This document shows, piece after piece, positions 49,740 to 61,423 of a stretch of DNA of 64,000 nucleotides. The number at the start of each line of letters is the position of its first letter. The stretch's first letter is position 1. The notes under the pieces are model-generated. The model saw only the letters and a list, made by a program, of their open reading frames with translations, did not search any database and was not told where the DNA came from. The stretch comes from Dromaius novaehollandiae. Its lineage: Eukaryota > Chordata > Aves > Casuariiformes > Dromaiidae. The position numbers and the translations under genes are program-made. The stretch is from positions 41,391,835-41,455,834 of the forward strand of contig NC_088102.1 in assembly GCF_036370855.1 (NCBI RefSeq), given 5' to 3'.

Positions 49740-50739
49740 CTGCAATAGAAGGTACAGCTGTTAGTGCATATTGTCGCAGTGCTTTGCGTAGGGTGAGATG
49801 TGCACATGGTACTCCACAAGTTCCCGCTAAGTGATGGACAAACTTCTGTCCTGAAGAGCTGACAAGCAGTGATACAAGTGGGGGGAAAAAAGGCCAGACA
49901 AACAGTAAGTGGAGCTGTGCATAGGGCAGGAAGTGGCCATTATGCAGCTGGGCATTTCAAGAGAAAGCCAAGCTCCAGCTTTGCAGACTTGCTGTGCAGC
50001 ACAGGAATTGGAAAGCTGATGTGAGTTTTCATGGGGCATGATGAAAGGTTATGGAAGCAATTGAGAGGGGGCATCTTGAAATTTGGATAGTGATATGAAG
50101 AAAGGAAACAGAAAATGCTACAAAGTATTTATTTTGATAGAGCATAGAGGACTTAAATCCTGAGAGATTGGAAGCAGTACAGCCCTGTGAGTTTAGCCTC
50201 TAGAAGGCTCCCTCACTCCATCCCAAGCCTCTGTGGTCCTCCAGCTATAGTATTGTTTGCTTCTGTGCTTCGCTATTCCCTTTCTATCACTGACATTCCC
50301 AAATGTTCTTGTGTTTGATTTATGGTGAGATTTACAACTTTCTGCTGTGCACAGAGCGGTTTTTAGTCTGAAATGCGGAGGGAAGGATGAACCTGCCTGT
50401 AAAAGTAGGATTCTAAAAGACTGCCCAGCCTTTCCAAGCTTCCCAGAGAACTGTTTTGAATTCTGGTGAGGACCTAGGAGCATGGGGAGGACAGTTTTTA
50501 ACACAGACAACCTGGTTTCCTGATCCTTGAACCAATTTTTGTTGACTTCTATGCAGACACCCCAGCACTTGGGAAACAAATTTTTTGTTTTAATCTTTTC
50601 TAGCAAGAAGCATTTGCAAGACACAGTCATTTAACTCTAGTATCAGCAGTCCCAGGAATGAACTCAGTTATCATTAATAAAAGAACTTTTTTCTTTTTTT
50701 GCATTCAGGAGCTGTGTTGAGCTTTTTTTGACTACTCAC

Positions 50740-50920
50740 ATGCTCCTCTTTAATCCCAAGTGCTCCTGCTGTAAGACAGGCTTCCTTCCATACTGCAACG
50801 AAGTCACTGGAGAAGCACTGCAGAAAGCCTGGAAATAACTTGGCTGTCATGTACTGCAGCTGCCTAATCAAAGAGAGAGCTTGCACCTTTGTTTGGCAGT
50901 TTCCAGCGGTCAGCTTCACC
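50740..50920 (-). CDS. HEATR4: HEATR4 coding exon 9, acceptor site damaged
   Basis: Donor GAGCAT|GTGAGT is normal. On the upstream side the only junction that continues the frame from exon 8 (phase 2) is at 50920/50921. There a perfect pyrimidine tract (CCTGCTTTCTGCTCTC) ends in GG, not AG. The exon is 181 nt, phase 2 in and phase 0 out. It encodes VKLTAGNCQTKVQALSLIRQ, then SDFVAVWKEACLTAGALGI, a HEAT pair. Confidence 0.75.
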
Positions 50921-51559
50921 CCGAGAGCAGAAAGCAGGTCTTAGCAATGGGTTGCTGGGACTGATTTACAGGACTCATGCTCTACCCGGCACATAAGAAT
51001 TATCCAGATCTCAGTCGAAACCTTTTAGACTCATGGCTTTATATTGTCACCTCTCCTGTTGCACATTCCTTTGTAGGTCACTGGCCCCATATCTTTTCGT
51101 AAGTTAAAAGTCAATGAAAGCAGGAAATACTCAGAAGCACATGGTGTAAATTTTAGTAAATTCTCATTTTTTCTGAAGTTAGTCTGTGACTTATTTGACT
51201 TCAAGATTTCTCCTAGGTGCATGAAGTCTCCTCCTGAATGTTTTGTTTTCCTGAGCTGAAAGCGTTATTGATGAACCCTATTGCTTGCCTTATTTCCCCA
51301 CTTATCTGTTGGAGCGGAAAGCGAACACGCTTCATATTCCTACACGTTCTAGATCACAGTATAGCCTGAACCCCATGTCAATGACCTCCTAGCATAAATC
51401 TCCTGGTTTACACAGTCAGGCAGTTACTGTTTTGCTGCAAAAGTCCGTGCAAATTGGGCCCTTACAACACATATTGGTGTAGCTAAAAGCACCCGAATAA
51501 CATATAACCTTGAAAACTGGGTGGCTAACACAGACTGGGATCACAGAATGTCTCGTACT

Positions 51560-51735
51560 TCTAAATTATATGGTGTTTATGCACACATGACCTATATACT
51601 GTGTGTACTATGGTAGCAAAGGCAGTGCTTGTGTATATGCACAATGTATACTATATAGTGCCCATACACAATGTGCATTTTTATATGTACCAATATTTAC
51701 CCATATGCATATGTATCTATGTGCTCATACATCTC
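51560..51735. repeat. Alternating TA/TG/CA-rich low-complexity patch
   Basis: Roughly 175 nt of alternating pyrimidine-purine words (TATATACTGTGTGTACTATG, TATGCACAATGTATAC, CATATGCATATGTATC) in HEATR4 intron 8. It looks like a degraded dinucleotide repeat. Confidence 0.6.
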
Positions 51736-51891
51736 TTGTAGTTCCCAAGAGCCTCAGCTTAGAGGCTCAAAGATACTGATTTCCACTGAGAAAAATGATG
51801 AGACGCCTGAAGGTTCTTGAAGATCTCAGACCTAGTGATGAACTGATCTCTCTTTTGAAAGGGGGATGTTGCCATACTGGTTAATGCTTAC

Positions 51892-52010
51892 CTGAGCTGA
51901 TCATGGATTTCTTTTGCAAGCTTCATGTGCCCCAGTGCCAGAGTAGCTGCCTGGCATACTCTTATGTTCCAGTCCTTCCACATTAGCTGGGAAAGCTTGT
52001 TCATTAGGTC
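51892..52010 (-). CDS. HEATR4: HEATR4 coding exon 8
   Basis: Acceptor TCATATAG|GAC, donor CTCAG|GTAAGC; 119 nt, phase 0 in and phase 2 out. It encodes one HEAT unit: LMNKLSQLMWKDWNIR, then VCQAATLALGHMKLAKEIH. Confidence 0.8.
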
Positions 52011-52882
52011 CTATATGAGATGGTAAGATGGGAATGCTGCAGCATTAATCGGCAGTAAGCTTTGGCCCACTTCAGGAAAGGATTTTCAAAAGGTTTTCAA
52101 GTAACTCTAGCTTTAGCTCTGCTGCTGCTAAAGTCAAGAGTGCAACTCTCATTCAAGTTGGGGGAGTTTCACCAGCTTCACTCACAGCATCAGGAGGCAA
52201 GTGCTGAGCAATGTGTGCAACTCAGTTGTAATAAGATGTCCTGCAGTGGTCCTCGGAAGATAAAGGCTCCCACCAGCAACCTGCCAGGTACCGCTGGGGT
52301 TTTATCTTTATCTTTTATCTACACTCAACTCCTACAGAACTTGGCTTTTGCTTACACTCTCATTTGCCTTGATGGATACATAGAAACTGCTGATTAAGTT
52401 TATCTAGCAAAAAGCCTGGGCACTTAGTTTTGTTCTCAGGAGAGAGGGCCGTCGATTACACTCTATTTACTGAGATTTGGCTGTTAGGTAGAGTAGTTAG
52501 AGACACATCTCCCCCCCCAAGTAAGCTAACCTAGAAAAGTCCTCCAAAAAGCAGGTGCCAATCATATTTAACAGACAGCAGAGCAGGTGAGATGTTTTAT
52601 AAATAAACTTAATTTGAGAAGCAATGGTAATTGTATAGCAACCCTAGCCAATGTATGGGGAAAATCAAAAAGTTGACAAGGCGTGCTGATGCCAGGTTGC
52701 TAGGAGAGAGGTAGGTGCTTCTCCCCAGTGCGGGGCAGTACTGCCTTGGCCCTGCAGCCTGATAGCACCTTGCCTGAAAGACATTTGTGTGGAAAGAGAT
52801 CAGGGGAAAAGCCTGACTTTTTCATTTGGGGGCAGAGATACACTTTGCCTGCTGCAAACCCCAATCTGCTGCGGTGTCAGCT

Positions 52883-52907
52883 GTGTGTGTGGGGGGGGGG
52901 GGGGGGG
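52883..52907. repeat. (GT)n followed by G17
   Basis: A short GTGTGTGT tract runs directly into 17 consecutive G, within the GC-rich part of HEATR4 intron 7. It could form a G-quadruplex and is prone to length variation. Confidence 0.9.
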
Positions 52908-53879
52908 CAGTGCTCCTCCACCCTCAGGAGTTTTGCTGGTGTGAGGGGTGGAGAGGGAAATCCCACATCTGCAAGCCCTGCGATATGCAGCAACAGAAAT
53001 ACTTGGGATTGCTTGTCTTTAGCAGGGGTTTCAGAAAGGGTGAGGTGGGGCAACAGCACACTGGACCCATCTCCTGCTGTGCTTCGCAAACTGGCAGTGT
53101 CGCTGAGGGCCTGCTCTTGACCGAGGAGGGGACATCAGGACCCCCACGGGCTCTGCCGGCTCTGTCCTTGCAGCAGGGAGAAGAGCCCCAGGGGGCTGCC
53201 GCGGCCCCCTGCTTACCTGGCTGAGGTGCCCGCCGGCACCGGGGAGAGCGCAGCAAGCCCGGGCCCGGGCAGTCCAGCGGGGCTGTTCAGCTGGGCTGTC
53301 AGCAGGAAGTGCACCAAGGGCTGGAAGTGAGCACAGTGGGGTCAGCGTGGCGTCCCGCAGAGCTGAGGCCCATGCGGAGCCGAGGCCGGCGCTCCTTGCC
53401 AGGCCAGGCTGGCTGCTTTGCTGGCCCTGCCTGAAGGCTGAGGACTGAGGCTGTAGGATGAGGCCCGGTGTAGTCCCCTTTTCCACCATGCAACCCAGCG
53501 TGCCCAAATTGTGCTGGAGAGGCGGCTGGGGGCAACACTTGAGCTGCCTGCTGCCTCCAAGTGACTTTCCAGCCATGGTTTGTGGCCCCTGCCTTAACAT
53601 GCTGTTTTTAAGTTTAACTGAGGGACAGGTCACTTCAGCCCTCAAAGGACCTGCAAGAGCTGAAGTAGAGCTTTGGGTACAATAGAGATAAACCACTGCA
53701 AAATATGTCCTGCCCTCACTCGGCTCATTGCTCAGCTCAGAACATGCTCCTTGTACAGGACAAAAATGCAGGCACAAATTTGACCTCAAGGAATGGAGAG
53801 GAGACCGCAGGGTTGCTGCAAGCCACATGCCTCCATCCCCTCTTGTTGCTCCTCTCCCTGCCCCGGGGGCTGCACCTAC

Positions 53880-54067
<188 letters not shown>

Positions 54068-55076
54068 TTACTGCCGAGGGAGATAGCTGCTGGCCATGTC
54101 GCGTGCTGTGGTGATTCGGGTGTGGCAACCTGGCATGCAGAAGACCCCTCAGCCAGTTCATGACCTAAGTTATCACTCTCTGAGCACTAGGGAATGGACG
54201 TGGTCACCTTGTGATCGAAATATCTTCTGGAATTAAACAGTGACCCTCAAAACTGATGGATCAAGTGTGAGATGTTCCCAAAGGAGGTAGGTCCCTGAGG
54301 CATATGGGAAAATGGAGCCTCTCACTGGAGAGCTTCAGATACCTTTCGAGTTACAAGTTGGTGAAGATGGATTATGTTTGTTTATCTTTCTTTATAGAAC
54401 AGGATCTGACAGCTTTGAAAATAAATTTTGCCTCTTAAACTAGGAAATGGATACAGCTAGGATGTAAGATCTGAAAGACTTTGGATTTTGCCTGGAGTGT
54501 CTGCTACCTCAAAAGAGGAGTCAAGTCTTAATCCAGGCAAGAAAGAGTGGTGGTGGCAGGAGTGCTTTGACTGAATTCTGGATACTTGCTGCAATCCTGC
54601 TGAAATCTAGCAGGAGATAATATAATATAGAAGTCTATACCCTAAATGTTTCCTTTGCATTCAGAGGGGCAAACAGCAAGAACAGGAAGACTGATAGCTG
54701 CGTGGCTGAACTGATAGAAACTCAGCCTATCAAAACTGTATTTGAATTTGGTGAAATGCCCATTGTGACATCCCACACTACAATGCTGTTTTACAGAAAA
54801 CATCCATTTCACTACCCATCTTGGCAGAGCTGGAAGAGTTGGAAACACCTAGAAGCAGCACACCTAGCTCTGTGAAAGGTTATCCACATGAATTTTCCAG
54901 TGACCTTCTCTGCTTGTGACTGGCTCCAGCAGGGCTGGCAATGGTTGGTTCTACCAGGGCTACATATATAGCCTTTCCAGGACACAGACTGTAATCCCAA
55001 AATGGTGAGTCTGACCTAGCTGAAGAGCTGGAAGAAAAGTAAACATGACAGGGAAGCTGCCATAGAGCCCTTTTAC

Positions 55077-55277
55077 CATGTGCCAGAGCATCCTTCACGA
55101 TCGATTGTGCCTCCTCATTCCTTTTCCCAATAACGTAGTGACACAGTGCAGATGCCATTCTCACGTGGGCATTCTTGTCCTGCAGAGTCTCTCTAAGTAA
55201 GGGCTGTAGTTCCGCAAGCACATCCTGGGTTACTGAGGGCTTCCCAGCACTATCTGTTACTGCAGCTGAAGAAATAT
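55077..55277 (-). CDS. HEATR4: HEATR4 coding exon 6
   Basis: Acceptor TTATTCAG|AT, donor CATG|GTAAAA; 201 nt, phase 1 on both sides. It encodes a clear HEAT repeat: VLAELQPLLRETLQDKNAHV followed by RMASALCHYVIGKRNEEAQ. Confidence 0.85.
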
Positions 55278-55930
55278 CTGAATAAGAAAGCAATGTATCT
55301 GCCCCATGCTTTTTTCCCTGTATAAAAATAGCAACATATTTTCCATGCAGTTGCTAAATGGTATGCTTGAATTCATGATAATAATAATGGAGTATGGAAC
55401 ACATAATAATGCTACAAATATGTTTGCAAAAGCCATACTTTGTCCATCTGTAATGTCCACCAGCACTGAAGATCTCCGTATTTCATCAAGTACAAGTAAA
55501 TTTTGATTTGCAACCCATGGCAAGGTAAAAAATGATGTTTATACTTATTTTACAGACAGAGGTTAGCAAGGAAAACTTGATGTAGCTCAGTCAAGAGCAC
55601 ACAAGACATCTTTTGCAAAACTTATAAAAGAAAGCCATTTGTACTACGTTAACACAGTCATAGCTCTCATGGTCTCCCACTCTCCAGCAGTGTATATAAG
55701 ATCAAGTAGGAGGTGGGTGGAAATTAAGTTCACTTGATTCCCTTTGTTTCTGAACTGCCTAAGATTGGAGTGTTTATTTATGAAATGGCTTTTTATAATA
55801 CTGGGTCTAAAAGTACCCTTTTTGGGTATTGACACTTTTATAGAGCAATGATGCTGATAATGAGGTATCATGAAATTGCCCTTGTTTTCACACATGGATA
55901 ACATTTCATAACAGTTAAAATTTCCCATAC

Positions 55931-56116
55931 CCACATGCAGATCAGCAGCCTGCAAGCAGGAGCTTCTCTCACTGAGCTTCTGAGGCTTGGTTTTCCGTCC
56001 ATGTTGTTCAACTGCAGCAGACGCACAGGCTATGATAGCCTTGATTCTACTGATGTTGTGTACACTTGTGAGAGACCTCGTTAAACCTTCTTTTGTCATA
56101 TTTCGCCACTGGGGAT
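55931..56116 (-). CDS. HEATR4: HEATR4 coding exon 5
   Basis: Acceptor TGATGCCAG|AT, donor GTGG|GTATGG; 186 nt, phase 1 on both sides. It encodes PQWRNMTKEGLTRSLTSVHN and the helical IKAIIACASAAVEQHG, the approach to the HEAT region. Confidence 0.8.
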
Positions 56117-56618
56117 CTGGCATCAGAGAGGAAAATGTGTTTGGATAACCAGCATGGCTTCCCTAGACTTCCTTCATCTGGAGGACCTCCCTGGAATGAA
56201 TTCACCAGAAATGCAAAGCAGACTTTCATCATTCCCACAGTTGCCCTTGTTTTCTGTTTCCCTGCCCCAGGGATAGCATCTTTATGTGCCCTACATAGGA
56301 GCTCAGCTTCTCTTTATCTCCTCAGGTAAACCACAGTGCTGCACTGGAAATCTGAGTCATGCCCAGGCTGTGCCATGCAGTGGAGAGCAGCCACAGGCAG
56401 AACATTTAGACTTGGGGGAACATGTCCACCCCCACCATACAATCTCTCCTTAGCGTAGGGATAAATGCATCTCTCCTCCAGGCCTCTGCATCCATGTCAG
56501 GATTGCATTTGCCCCTCTTTGCCTTAGTAAGGGACGTGGGGAAAACCCATCTATGGGTCACTCGAACTCATCAAAGTGGTTAAAGATTTCCAAGAGAGGA
56601 GACATCTGCACTGGTAGA

Positions 56619-56644
56619 AGATTCATGGTGAACACCATGAATCT
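56619..56644. repeat. Perfect 12-bp inverted repeat with 2-nt loop
   Basis: AGATTCATGGTG at 56619-56630 is followed, after AA, by its exact reverse complement at 56633-56644. It lies in HEATR4 intron 4. No associated mobile element boundary was recognised. Confidence 0.85.
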
Positions 56645-56810
56645 CTTAGGATCACAGCAACTACTTGTTCATAAAAACCTAGGAATAGAACAGTGTTTTT
56701 GAGAACAGGCCTGACATCATTGTCAATTCTTTACACAAGGATCATTGAGCAACTAGTAACTATTTGAGCTCATTATGGACCAAGTAGGTTTAATAAAACA
56801 ATCTACTCAC

Positions 56811-57014
56811 GCAGGTTCCATGCATCCTTCCACTGCTCCAGCGTAGCCCTGAGGGCTTGTATTTCCCAAGGCACTTCTTTATTAGACCCCTTGGACTCCT
56901 TTTGTACCTCCTTGGCCTTTGTAGGAGGTGATTCCTTGTCATTTTGCACAAAATAAGGAGTTAAAGTGGGGAGAGCAATCCATCGCAAGTCTTCCTTCTT
57001 GGATCTCCGCGCTG
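56811..57014 (-). CDS. HEATR4: HEATR4 coding exon 4
   Basis: Acceptor TTTTTGAG|CA, donor CTGC|GTGAGT; 204 nt, phase 1 on both sides. Translation includes LRWIALPTLTPYFV, a Lys/Glu-rich linker, and WEIQALRATLEQWKDAWNL. Confidence 0.85.
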
Positions 57015-57816
57015 CTCAAAAAGAGTTTGTTAAAAGAGTTTAATAGTAGCTTACATTATCTGTAACCTGAAAGAGTCAGAGTAAAAAGACATCTCAAAGG
57101 GTTGCTGTCATGTACATCCCAAGCACCTCCAGCATCAGTCCAAAGTAGCAACAGCAGTGTATTTCCCTGCAAATGAGGCAGAAAAATTGGGACTTCTCCC
57201 TTGAGAATGCCTTCCTTGGTATGATCAGAGAAGGTACAGGAAGTTGGGAGCAGAAAACTGTAAGCTGTAGATCACTTCTTGTACTGACCAATCTTAGCTC
57301 AGCAAAACATCATAGCTTGAGCTCAAGTGAGAGGCAGGTGTTCACTTCTCCTCATTTAACAAGAATTTCAGGATGAGTGAGAGCCAAAGCCAGGTCTGTT
57401 TCATGATAGATCCAGGCTGTAATCCTTCCCTGTGCTACCGCTAGAAGAGAACGTGTGTGTATTAGTGTGTTGGTGTATGTGCGGGTGTATGCACATGGAG
57501 GTGAGCACGTAGGCTTTGCGCAGCCCTGTCTATCTGTATATCTCCCATTGACTTCTTCAACCAACTAGATGTACCTGGTCTCTTTTGTACTCATAGTAAT
57601 TTCTGTGGTACTTCAAATGACACACCACAGCAGTCACCATATTGCTCTCTCAAGTAGCTCTTGAGAAGACTCACCTTTTTACAGCAGGGGAAGCCAGAAA
57701 CAGAGAATAGGAGTGATGTCCCAAGGACAACCCCATTTCAGAGTCAAGCAGGCAGTTACTGAGATGCAAGGTTTGGAAGTTCTCCAAATCATACAAACTG
57801 AGCTATGGGCTCTTAC

Positions 57817-57960
57817 CTGCCCTCCTCTGCGGCTTGCAACCCCAGCACTCAGGTTGTCTTGGGAAAGGCTGCTGGAGATGTTTGTAGTATTGATCATGGT
57901 TCTCCAGGATGAAATAGTCCTTCATCCCTTCATCCACCTGATGGACAATCTTTGCAGTCC
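57817..57960 (-). CDS. HEATR4: HEATR4 coding exon 3
   Basis: Acceptor TGTATGCAG|GG, donor GCAG|GTAAGA; 144 nt, phase 1 on both sides. Translation: TAKIVHQVDEGMKDYF, then ENHDQYYKHLQQPFP, ending GCKPQRRA. Confidence 0.85.
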
Positions 57961-58592
57961 CTGCATACACAAAGGAACAGATGCTACCTGAAGAGCTTCC
58001 CTGTAAAAGAGGTCTCTGGTCTGCAAAGTCTATCAGCACATATCAAAAGAGGGATGCATCCACTGTTTGCTCTGAATAGCTGTGAATGCACTGAAGCGGT
58101 TGCATCAGGAAGGGGCTTCCAAAATGACTTAAGGGTGGTGAAGAGGTTTGCAGGAGTCAACGTGAAAGGAGAGCGGATCTGTGAAGCTGTGGGGCCCACC
58201 TCAGGAAATGCACCTTGCAAATTTGCCTGGAATTCCAGCTGAAAATGTCTCACCAAAAGGCTAGTTAAAACTGACCTCAGGCCCTCCTGTCAATATTTTG
58301 CCTTTATAGTCACATTTAGCTGCTTCTAAATGATTTTCTTTGTTCATAACATGCTGGCAGCTATAGTCAGTAAATACACAGAGGAAACCGAGCAATCATT
58401 TCCTCTATTCTCTTTCTGCCTCTGTGATCTTATTACCTGAAGTCATGATCCACAGACACTTTCAGACAGCAGTCTGATGAAATAAGGAGAGTCTCTCTAA
58501 GAAGTTCCTCCTTCAGTCTCCATGTATTTTTCAATAATTCAAAATATTTGTTGTAGGTAGCTCCACAACAGCTAGCCAATTAAAAACTTACC

Positions 58593-58646
58593 TTATTGAA
58601 TACTTATTGAATACTCAACTGAAATCTTATTGAATACTCAATTGAG
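58593..58646. repeat. Short tandem duplications of TTATTGAATACT
   Basis: TTATTGAATAC occurs at 58593-58603 and immediately again at 58604-58614. The longer unit TTATTGAATACTCAACTGA at 58604 recurs at 58628 with one change. It is in HEATR4 intron 2. Confidence 0.85.
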
Positions 58647-59483
58647 GCCTATGTTCTTCTGTAATTTCCCAGCACTTACTATCCTGGACTATCCAAAATC
58701 CCAGCAAAAGGGGTGCAACCTTCAGCTGGTATAAAATGTGTCACTGACCCTGAGCAGAGAGGAGACATGAACTCCAGAGCTCTGGGCTCATGGAGAGAAA
58801 AGGGGTCTACCAGTCATGTCAAATCAAGGGACGTTGCTCCATGCCATCTGCAAAAATATCACCTAGGAATGGGGACAAAGTCTCCAATTTCAAATCATCT
58901 CTGTATTTTGCATATGGACTGAAACTAGCAACTAAGGCTTAATAGAGCCCAGGGCACGCTACAGCCTCTTGGGCGGAAGAATAAACTTTGTGTAGAACCA
59001 ATTCCCAAGCCACTGCCAAACTGGTCGCTGACTTTTGAAATGGGCTTAAATTGCAATGGCCTATCAAGCACCTTGCACAGGTCTGAGCCACTGGCCCAGG
59101 CAAGGCCGAACTTCTTGATTTATAGGCTGTATGCGAAAATCCTTTTTGCAGCTGAGGCACGTGATACCTGTCGCCTTCACCCAGACGTAAGGATTCACTA
59201 GCAACTACTCAGGTAGCACAACTCTACTGCTCGTCTTACAGCATAGCTCTGGCATAGGAGCCACACAGGGATCACCTGAGAGCTTCACGGTGCTCAAGAG
59301 CAACAGGTAGTCCACTCCCCCGCTGGTCCTTTTGGATGAAACTTTGACCCATTGTCCATGTTTTACAGTGCCCAGTGCTTGTTTTGAAGCAGCTGTTGCT
59401 CTGGTTAAGTGCTAGACCTCATTCTTCTCGACTCACTCATTAAACAAGATATAAGAGCTTGTGCCAGGTCATGTTTACCTTAC

Positions 59484-59668
59484 CAAAGTAAAGCTCCCGC
59501 TCAAAAGCATTCTTGGGGGTGTAGGTGTATTTCCCGAGACGGGCGATCAAATGTCTCTGCACAGAAGATTCTGGGTTCAGACACCTTCTTTCTGTGTCAT
59601 CAGCTGTAACATTTGTATCGGCAGGGTCATCAGTTGACAGCACTCTTGGGTAATAAGCAGGCAGCCCA
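59484..59668 (-). CDS. HEATR4: HEATR4 coding exon 2
   Basis: Acceptor TTTTTTAG|T, donor TTTG|GTAAGG. The first base completes the Ser codon left by exon 1 (phase 2), and the exon ends in phase 1. Translation begins GLPAYYPRVLSTDDPAD and ends in KNAFERELYF. A second GT four codon bases later (GGTAAG|GTAAAC) is rejected because only the first keeps frame with exon 3. Confidence 0.85.
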
Positions 59669-60527
59669 CTAAAAAAGAAACATGACACCACTATAGGCTT
59701 GGGAACCACTGGGATGAAAGGGGAGTAGTGGAAGAACACACTTCTATTGCAGTCTGTGCTATATGTGAGACAACTCTGCTCCTCTAAGTGATCATACATT
59801 ATCTGCCACAGGGGCACTTCCTCTGTGCCTCTCATCACATGCTACATTCACATCGTGGACCTCACCACTCCTGATAACCCACACAGTAATCCGGTCAATG
59901 GCATGAGGCTGGCTGCCAGAAAGGCAAATCTCTTTCTGTAATGGATTCGTGAATGACTGGTGAGGCCTATTCTGGGGAGCTATGTGAGACTTTGGGGTCC
60001 TGCTTCAAAAAAGGAACAAAGAAGTGGGAGAGGATTCAGATGCCATCAATAAGAAATTAGAAAACATGATGTTTAGAAAAATGTTTATCAGGGATGGTGT
60101 GAAAATACCAGAACATATTTTAATACAAGTGCATAGTACCTAGAGAGGATGGAGGGATACATTTGTCTTTCATGCACAGATTATAATTTTCAGAGATGCT
60201 CAAACAGACAATAAAAGGCCATATCTATGCAGACTGTGACAGTCATTCTGGAGACAGTAAAAATATAAGAGATCTTTAGGAGACCTATTATAAATGAAGT
60301 CCTCAGTGGGCACAAAGGTGGAAAAACCATGGCACAAAGTGGCTTCTTGTTCACACACCTCATCATGCTACCAGAGTGAAAGGCCATCCCTGTCTCAAGA
60401 ACATAAAGCCTCCATGCTTCTCAGTGCAGAAATACAGATGATGCACCATGGTATGCCTAAACACAAGCAGTAGTAGTGAAGAACAGCCACGGGGCAGACA
60501 CTACGAAATAAGAAGTCTCCTCCATAC

Positions 60528-61396
60528 CTGCAGGAGACGGGGAGGACTGTCCCAGGAGTCTTCTCAGCTTGCGTCTGGGATAAGATTTCCATGTCATTTT
60601 CTCTGCCCTGAATATTATCCAATATTTTCACATCTTTGTCAGAAGAAAGCTCATCCCTGATTGTGTTCCAGGGAAACCTCTGTTTTTCAAAGTCAAGGGG
60701 GTTACACTGAACTGAGCCACTCCTGGCCCTCTGCTGATCCACAGGTGCTGTCCTGTTCAGTTTCTCCAGTCCTGTTTTCTCCACTCCGCAAGTCATATTC
60801 TCTGATCCTGGGATGTTCTTCTCAGAGATCTGCTTTTCCTGTCTTCCTCTTGTCAGGGAGCCAGATAACCTCTCACAGGGCTTTGCCAGGACTGCCTGCA
60901 CACCTGGAGTCTTACAAGAAGGAACAGGTGGCAGAGATAACTTTCTCGGCAAGGTTTCTAGTTTGGAGCCCCCCAGGCTGTCTTCCTGCCTGAGCTTAGG
61001 AGAAAGTCCATTATTTTTCATAGGGAAAAGTGGTTGCTTCTGAGGGTGGAGTCTGACTGAGCGCTTGAAGTTCATAGCAATGGGCTTTTCACTTTTTGAA
61101 TTTTGAATGATATCAGAAGGATCATAGAGGTGTTTGAAGTTGTACTCCTTATAGGACGGTCCTTGTTGCTCCAGTAGATCCTTGGAGAAACTCAGGCCCT
61201 CAACTATCTGCCTGAGGTGCTTTTTCAGGTAATACAGTTGATGCTTCTCAGAGTGGCTGAAGTCTTGAAAGGGCATGGTGGTGTTTGTGCTCTGCAAGGC
61301 CACAGCTGGGCCTCTGTGGACATGCAAGCACTCAGCCAACACACCGCGGTCCTCAGCAACTGAGTGACGATTGCTGCGAAAGGCTGATGTCTTCAT
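60528..61396 (-). CDS. HEATR4: HEATR4 coding exon 1
   Basis: An open frame of 289 codons plus two bases, ending at donor CTGCAG|GTATGG. Start ATG is at 61394-61396, and an in-frame TGA lies 27 nt upstream (61421-61423), so the start cannot be further upstream within this exon. It encodes a charged, mostly disordered N-terminus with the patch FSHSEKHQLYYLKKHLRQIV near residue 45. An 869-nt frame without a stop argues that the gene was under selection until recently. Confidence 0.85.
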
Positions 61397-61423
61397 TCTG
61401 CCACCAATGATGAAGCAATCTCA

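Noticed and set aside
59940-60070. Stretch resembling an ancient LINE 3' region (plus strand)
   Set aside because: The resemblance is too weak to assign a family or boundaries by eye.
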